From NCBI GenBank assembly GCA_900708905.1, contig CAADRB010000008.1, positions 3,529,033 through 3,593,032 of the forward strand: a DNA stretch of 64,000 nucleotides, given 5' to 3'. Numbering within the stretch: position 1 is the stretch's first letter; each line of letters starts with the position of its first letter. Positions 59,346 to 64,000 of this stretch are shown in pieces. The notes under the pieces were generated by a model. The model saw nothing but the letters and a program-made list of their open reading frames with translations. It had not been told where the DNA came from and did no database searches. The translations under genes were made by a program, and so were the position numbers. This DNA comes from Hymenolepis diminuta (taxonomy: Eukaryota > Platyhelminthes > Cestoda > Cyclophyllidea > Hymenolepididae).

Positions 59346-62300
59346 TAAAATGTGTATGTTTAGTCGTGCTCGTTCCACGCTTGGTGTTTAGGAATGAAAT
59401 CTTGCATGTGGTTCTTTTCTGGCTAACCAGTTGAGAATTAATAATCTCTAGACGCGAATGCACACTTGTAGTTTTTCAATAAATGAATTATAAGAGTAAC
59501 TGACCTTCTTCTTATCCCTTTTACATGGAATTTGAACTTGACGCATCGATACAACACAAGTTTTTGGTTAAAACTGTCATATAATAGCTTGAAAATTTGT
59601 ATGCCATTAACGTAGCGTTATTTGCCACGCCAGATAACGCTAATTTGGTGCACATAATGTGGTTGAAACAACAAACCGCATTTCTAATCCTTGTGTATGC
59701 CAACTAACCGCTTTGCACTTGAGTAGTTTGTGTAGTCGTCAACATCCAATCTTTTAAGCTTGACCAAGTTCGTGTATGAGCCTCTTTGCTATCAAATGGA
59801 ATAAAACCAATTTGTGAAATGTTTCTTTATGTAAATATAAATGAACCCTACTTTCTAAAACATTTAACTTTAATGGGACTGAACATCCCTATCGCCCGAG
59901 TGCAGTAGGGCAAATCGTTACGATTCAGTTACCAAATTTAGGAGATTTCCCTCTTTCAATACTGGTACTTTCGAATTTGATCTTCCATTCTTCCCAAAAA
60001 AGTGCGATATCGAGAAACTCCTGCCTTTGTTTCGAAAATATGACTATAATTTTTAATCGAATGAATAGGTCCCTAAACGAACATAATTTATTTGAAGCTT
60101 GGACTGAGTCATAGCTGACTATCGTATTCTTTGTCAAATACTGATTTTTGTTGCTTTTGTTGTTCACCTAAAGTTTCTTCCTTGCCTTCGGCTGTTGCCT
60201 TTCCTTGCTTAAGTTACTTTTAATGTTTTATTGAGAAGACGCTATGAAAGGATAAAAAAGTCCTATTTAGTTATTGCTCTTACTTATATGATCCTCACCG
60301 TAGATACGATAAGAATCCTGTCTAGACTGGGACTTGAATGCGTCCGTGGTTTAGCTAGTAAGCTTAAAATGTATTTCGGTAGAAGAATGAATCGTAGAGG
60401 TGAGATAGAAGAAAACGTTACTGTACAAATGGAGCGATTAACAATGGGTATAGCCCAAGATACTGTACTACTGCGATTAATTTCTATTAGGTTCACTTAG
60501 CGGGATTCCTTAGCTTGACTAATCTAGTTAGTTACTAAGACGTTTGGGTCTCATCGGCTGGAAAAGTATGACTCATGTTCTGAACACTTATTAACTTACT
60601 TATGCTAGAGCTAATGCTGCTTCTTATAAGCTTTCCCGGCGTCAAAAAGGAAAAATTTCAAACGCTAAGCTGAAATTGCCTTATTTTCCTGACCAGGTGA
60701 TTTTTTTACTTTATATCATGGTAAATCCCATTACTGACGCTTGTGATTAGGTTAGTGAGTTTGGCTGGTTTAATGATTTTGTTGTTATGTTAAAATTGTA
60801 AGCTGATGAAATGCATGTAGGAAAATTTTTTCTTCTCAGTCGCTCGAAGAAAAAACGAAATAAAACGGTAACATCGACTCTTCCTGATTAAATAATACCG
60901 GTTATCATCATAGATGAGCTTTCGCTGCAATCCAGGTATGAATCGTGAAATTTGAATTTTGGAATGTGAACTGCCTGTTTAGTAAATATTGCACACTCAA
61001 TTCAAATTAAAATGAAGTCAGACCCGTCGATACCTTGATATTGCTCTGTGTATCTTTTTGACTCACTTCCCTCTGTCATTTGTTGGACTTACTCCTATTC
61101 GATTTCACTTGCTTCGCACAATTAAAAGGGGAGAAGTTTATTGTATTACGGTGAGTAGCAATATTTGTAAATAATAATGTTATATTTGGCAAAATTCCGA
61201 ATGCTTGAATATGACTGGAGTAAATGGGAATATTCTCACGCTTATTAGAAGTTAAAAATACCTGCCGTTAATGCTCTGTTGGTTTGCTCCTTTTTGTAAG
61301 GTAACCGGAACTCCACGTACATATCTACTGACTGATCACATACACATGGAAAGTGTAATTAACTTGTGCGCATTACTGTCAAGGTTAGCTATTATTAGAT
61401 CATAATAGATCCAGATATTAAATAAATCACCCTGAACTGTTTGGGTATCTTATATAGTTACCTATGTGGGTTAAAGAATTCCTTAGATTGTTCAGTTCTT
61501 AAATATATATATATATTATACGTAGTTCATTGCAGCATTACCCTATGATTCAAATTCTGACCTCTAGAATGACATACAAGGTATTCAGCGTTGATTAACC
61601 AGCGATAAAATTGACATGTTGATCTTGCTATCTCGATACAACTGCTTCTTTTGATGAAAAATGTTTTAACCGACTTCATTTGAGTTTATTTACGGTAAAT
61701 TCTAAAAATAATCACTTTTTGCTCGAAGCTATCATAAATCTAGTGAACTCTTTTTACCTACTTTGGTTCTGGTTATACGAAACAAAAATGTATCTGAAGT
61801 GTCTAACCAATCGTCTAAATTAATCCACTGGTCGATAAGCTCTGGACATTGTAAATATGATTTCTCTCTGGAAATAGGAGACAAACCTGACATGTGGACG
61901 TAGAAAAATTATAACTTTCCAACAAAAACTTGTATTCTAAATCCAAGACTCTTCAGATATCCTGACCTTGTTGTCTGCTTATATTCGATCTTCCATCTTT
62001 ACTCATATTAGACCACCTTCTTATTCCTTGAGTTCTGATGATTTTTTGTGATGCTAAATTGTAATATTACTTTGTAATATTGAAATTATACCTTGAATTA
62101 ATAACTGAGGGTAATTTCTCTTCAGCAAGTCCAAGGCTCTATAAAAATACCACAGAAAATAGTTATCTGAACAGTTGTGTCTATGGTTTTGTAAATCCTG
62201 TCACTTAAGGATACGGACAGAATTAATTATCTGTCTTAAAAATTAAGCTGTCGACAGAATAACCAAAATTTGAGATTCTTGCCTAAATTGCTATCGATTT

Positions 62301-62570
62301 ATGATTTGGCTTTCTGCCAATTCCCACTTTTTGTATCTTTCACTAATTGGTGTTATAACATTATTTTTGGTCTTTTTTCTCTGTCCTGATATCCTTAAAT
62401 GATAACGCTTCGATATATCAACACAATGACGCTACATTCATTGTTGAAATATACTGTTCAATCATCTTTCCCTAAGAAGAATTAAATATTATTGAGTTGT
62501 ATCTAGAATCTATGGGTCTGTGTCCTCATTGGTATGATTAATACAACCTAGCCTACCCATTGAGGTATTC
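59346..62570. other. No gene supported
   Basis: AT-rich sequence. The most protein-like open frame is at 60231-60500 (+, with LECVRGLASKLKMYFGRRMN and EIEENVTVQMERL), and the opposite strand is open over nearly the same bases. No start context, splice sites or domain could be assigned. It could be a transposon relic. A short AT run lies at 61503-61517. Confidence 0.4.
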
Positions 62571-62720
62571 TTCGGGTCTGCAGCCGCTCAGACTCAGAAG
62601 GTAAAGATGCATAGCTTAAACGACGCTTTCCATTCTTTAATAAATACAGTATAGCCGTGATAAATATAAGTTCGGAACAATGGATTAATTAGTTACTTGG
62701 TTGGTCAGTAATATTTTATT
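62571..62720 (-). repeat. Family B repeat, copy 3
   Basis: It has GCAGCCGCTCAGACTCAGAAGG at about 62580 and ATTAGTTACTTGGTTGGTCAG at about 62687, in the same order and at a similar distance as the corresponding blocks in 63845-64000. Confidence 0.45.
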
Positions 62721-63844
62721 GAAAGAAACTTCATTCCAGACACTAACCCCTAACCCCAGTAATTGGAAAATACCGTTTCCTGGAAGAGAATTTCATTTAA
62801 AAAATTTCATTAATTTTACTCAGGCATCTCAATTCTGTCTAATATCAAATTTTCAATGTAATCATCTTTATACTCTAACTTTGGACGAACGGTTTGAAAG
62901 GTAAAATCTTGTTAAAGGTGAATTAAAATTGGTTTTCAAACTGTTTTTATCAAGAGCTACTTTCGAGGACTTTGTTAGTCGTTTTTTAAAGTTCAAAGTC
63001 GCCGAAACTGTTGAAAAATGTAAACTTATATTCTCTGATCGTTGGTTATGTTTTGTTCCCTTAACAATTTTTGTCTCGAAGTAATAATTGAAGCTGTCCG
63101 TTAATTTCTAGCCATAGTATCCTATATCTGGAAGAAAGGGAAATAAGACTTGGTCTCAAATCAGTTTACCCTTAAATTATGTTCATTATTAATTTCTATT
63201 TGTGAAATATATGGCACTGTTTTTATATCGTTTAGACGATACTTGTTCATTTTGTACTTCAGAAATAACTGATTATGCTCCTTTCCTCTAATCCTCTTGA
63301 AATATTTATTCGAAACATGTTAAGTTTCACTGCTATTATTACTATTGCCCATGACACTACAGAAAACTTTTCCATGTTTTAATTATGAGAAAACATCTGA
63401 AAAGACGATGAGCCAGAAAGTCCAATAACGCATGAAACGTGAGAGGGCTCCATGAAGATGTAGGTAATGAAGTCTGGACATCAGTAACCTTATTTAGTTT
63501 GAATTCTAGAAGTTTTGAACTTCCCATTTTCCCATTAAGAATACAACACACTGTATAACGTCTGGATTTTCACATTTAATTATTTGACTCCGAAATTCAT
63601 GAGTTCAATTATGCCCGCAATATTCAGAGTTTATTGGCTAGGTTACTTAATTTCTTGATTTTTCATGCCACCTCGATTCATTTGTATCTTCCAACTCCCA
63701 AAAACAGGTAGATGAGTTTAGCAACAATTTTAACATAGTGGAGCTTACTAGAGTTCAGTCAAGGTGTAATATAATTTCACTCTAACATAAAGCTATATCA
63801 TTATTGTTTTGTGGTAAGTGGCTTTGGTACAATCTAGACTGCAT
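62721..63844. other. No gene supported
   Basis: T-rich sequence between two repeat copies. The 67-codon frame at 62701-62904 (+) begins within the repeat and lacks a domain. Confidence 0.4.
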
Positions 63845-64000
63845 TTGGGGTACTGTAACGACAACTGCTCAGACCTATAAAGCAGAAGACTGTTGATCAA
63901 ATGGCGTTTTTAAAGAATCGCATTTGTGTTTATAGATTTGGGTACGCTGGTAGTAATTGGCTGCCTAGTTATCCAATCATTGCAGTAGTAGCGAGATTGC
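63845..64000 (-). repeat. Family B repeat, copy 4 (truncated by the window end)
   Basis: GACAACTGCTCAGACCTATAAAGCAGA (63861) followed by GTAATTGGCTGCCTAGTTATCCAATCATTGCAGTAG (about 63952) links the CTCAGACC block with the GGTTAGCCAATAAT...CAGCG block. In the other copies these are found together or apart. This copy therefore shows that both blocks belong to one element. Confidence 0.5.

Noticed and set aside
60231..60500. 89-codon plus frame overlapped by a 70-codon minus frame
   Set aside because: I could not assign a strand, a family or exon borders. It may be a transposon relic, but I cannot support a gene.

Overview
The window looks like nuclear DNA of an AT-rich, intron-rich invertebrate (roughly two thirds A+T by eye). 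A parasitic flatworm, perhaps a cestode, is my best guess. The grounds are base composition, small GT-AG introns beside multi-kilobase ones, a decayed RTE-type LINE and many old short repeats. No single marker proves the taxon. There are no operons, ribosome binding sites, CRISPR arrays or prokaryotic signals. Most open frames in the window are chance frames in AT-rich DNA; the real genes are split into short exons that I assembled from splice sites, reading phase and family resemblance.

Region by region. (1) 2276-8285 (+) holds the last ten visible exons, 444 codons, of an oxysterol-binding-protein-related lipid-transfer gene; its 5' exons lie outside the window or were not found. A 28-bp tandem repeat and an AATAAA signal follow the stop. 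(2) About 8870-11000 (-) is a frame-broken RTE-like LINE that keeps recognisable endonuclease and reverse-transcriptase motifs. (3) 14200-14512 (-) is a two-exon candidate gene for an 80-residue secreted peptide precursor with a basic cleavage-like cluster. (4) About 20.7-22.2 kb and 43.64-45.07 kb carry two diverged copies of one non-coding element, the second with short direct-repeat-like ends (TRIM-like). (5) 22.2-35.9 kb is a gene desert with one old LTR-like fragment. (6) 35889-41519 (-) is the 3' part of a multi-span membrane-protein gene ending in a PPPY/poly-Q tail. Weaker candidate upstream exons are at 42406-42496 and 47651-47776. (7) 49786-56528 (+) is the 5' part (129 codons) of a PTPN9/MEG2-like gene, that is, the CRAL-TRIO N-terminal region. 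Its intron 3 is about 6.2 kb and contains a 5-N assembly gap, a local duplication and an antisense coiled-coil relic. (8) 56.5-64 kb is mostly repeat-derived sequence, with no convincing next exon of that gene.

On function, the two well-supported genes both concern phosphoinositide and lipid biology: an ORD lipid exchanger and a Sec14-domain tyrosine phosphatase. Their adjacency is probably incidental. The most interesting items are the altered OSBP fingerprint (VSLNPP where the family has VSHHPP), the unannotated small secreted peptide gene, the paired non-autonomous element, and an exon-like open frame abutting the assembly gap. I did not find a clearly novel multi-gene system.
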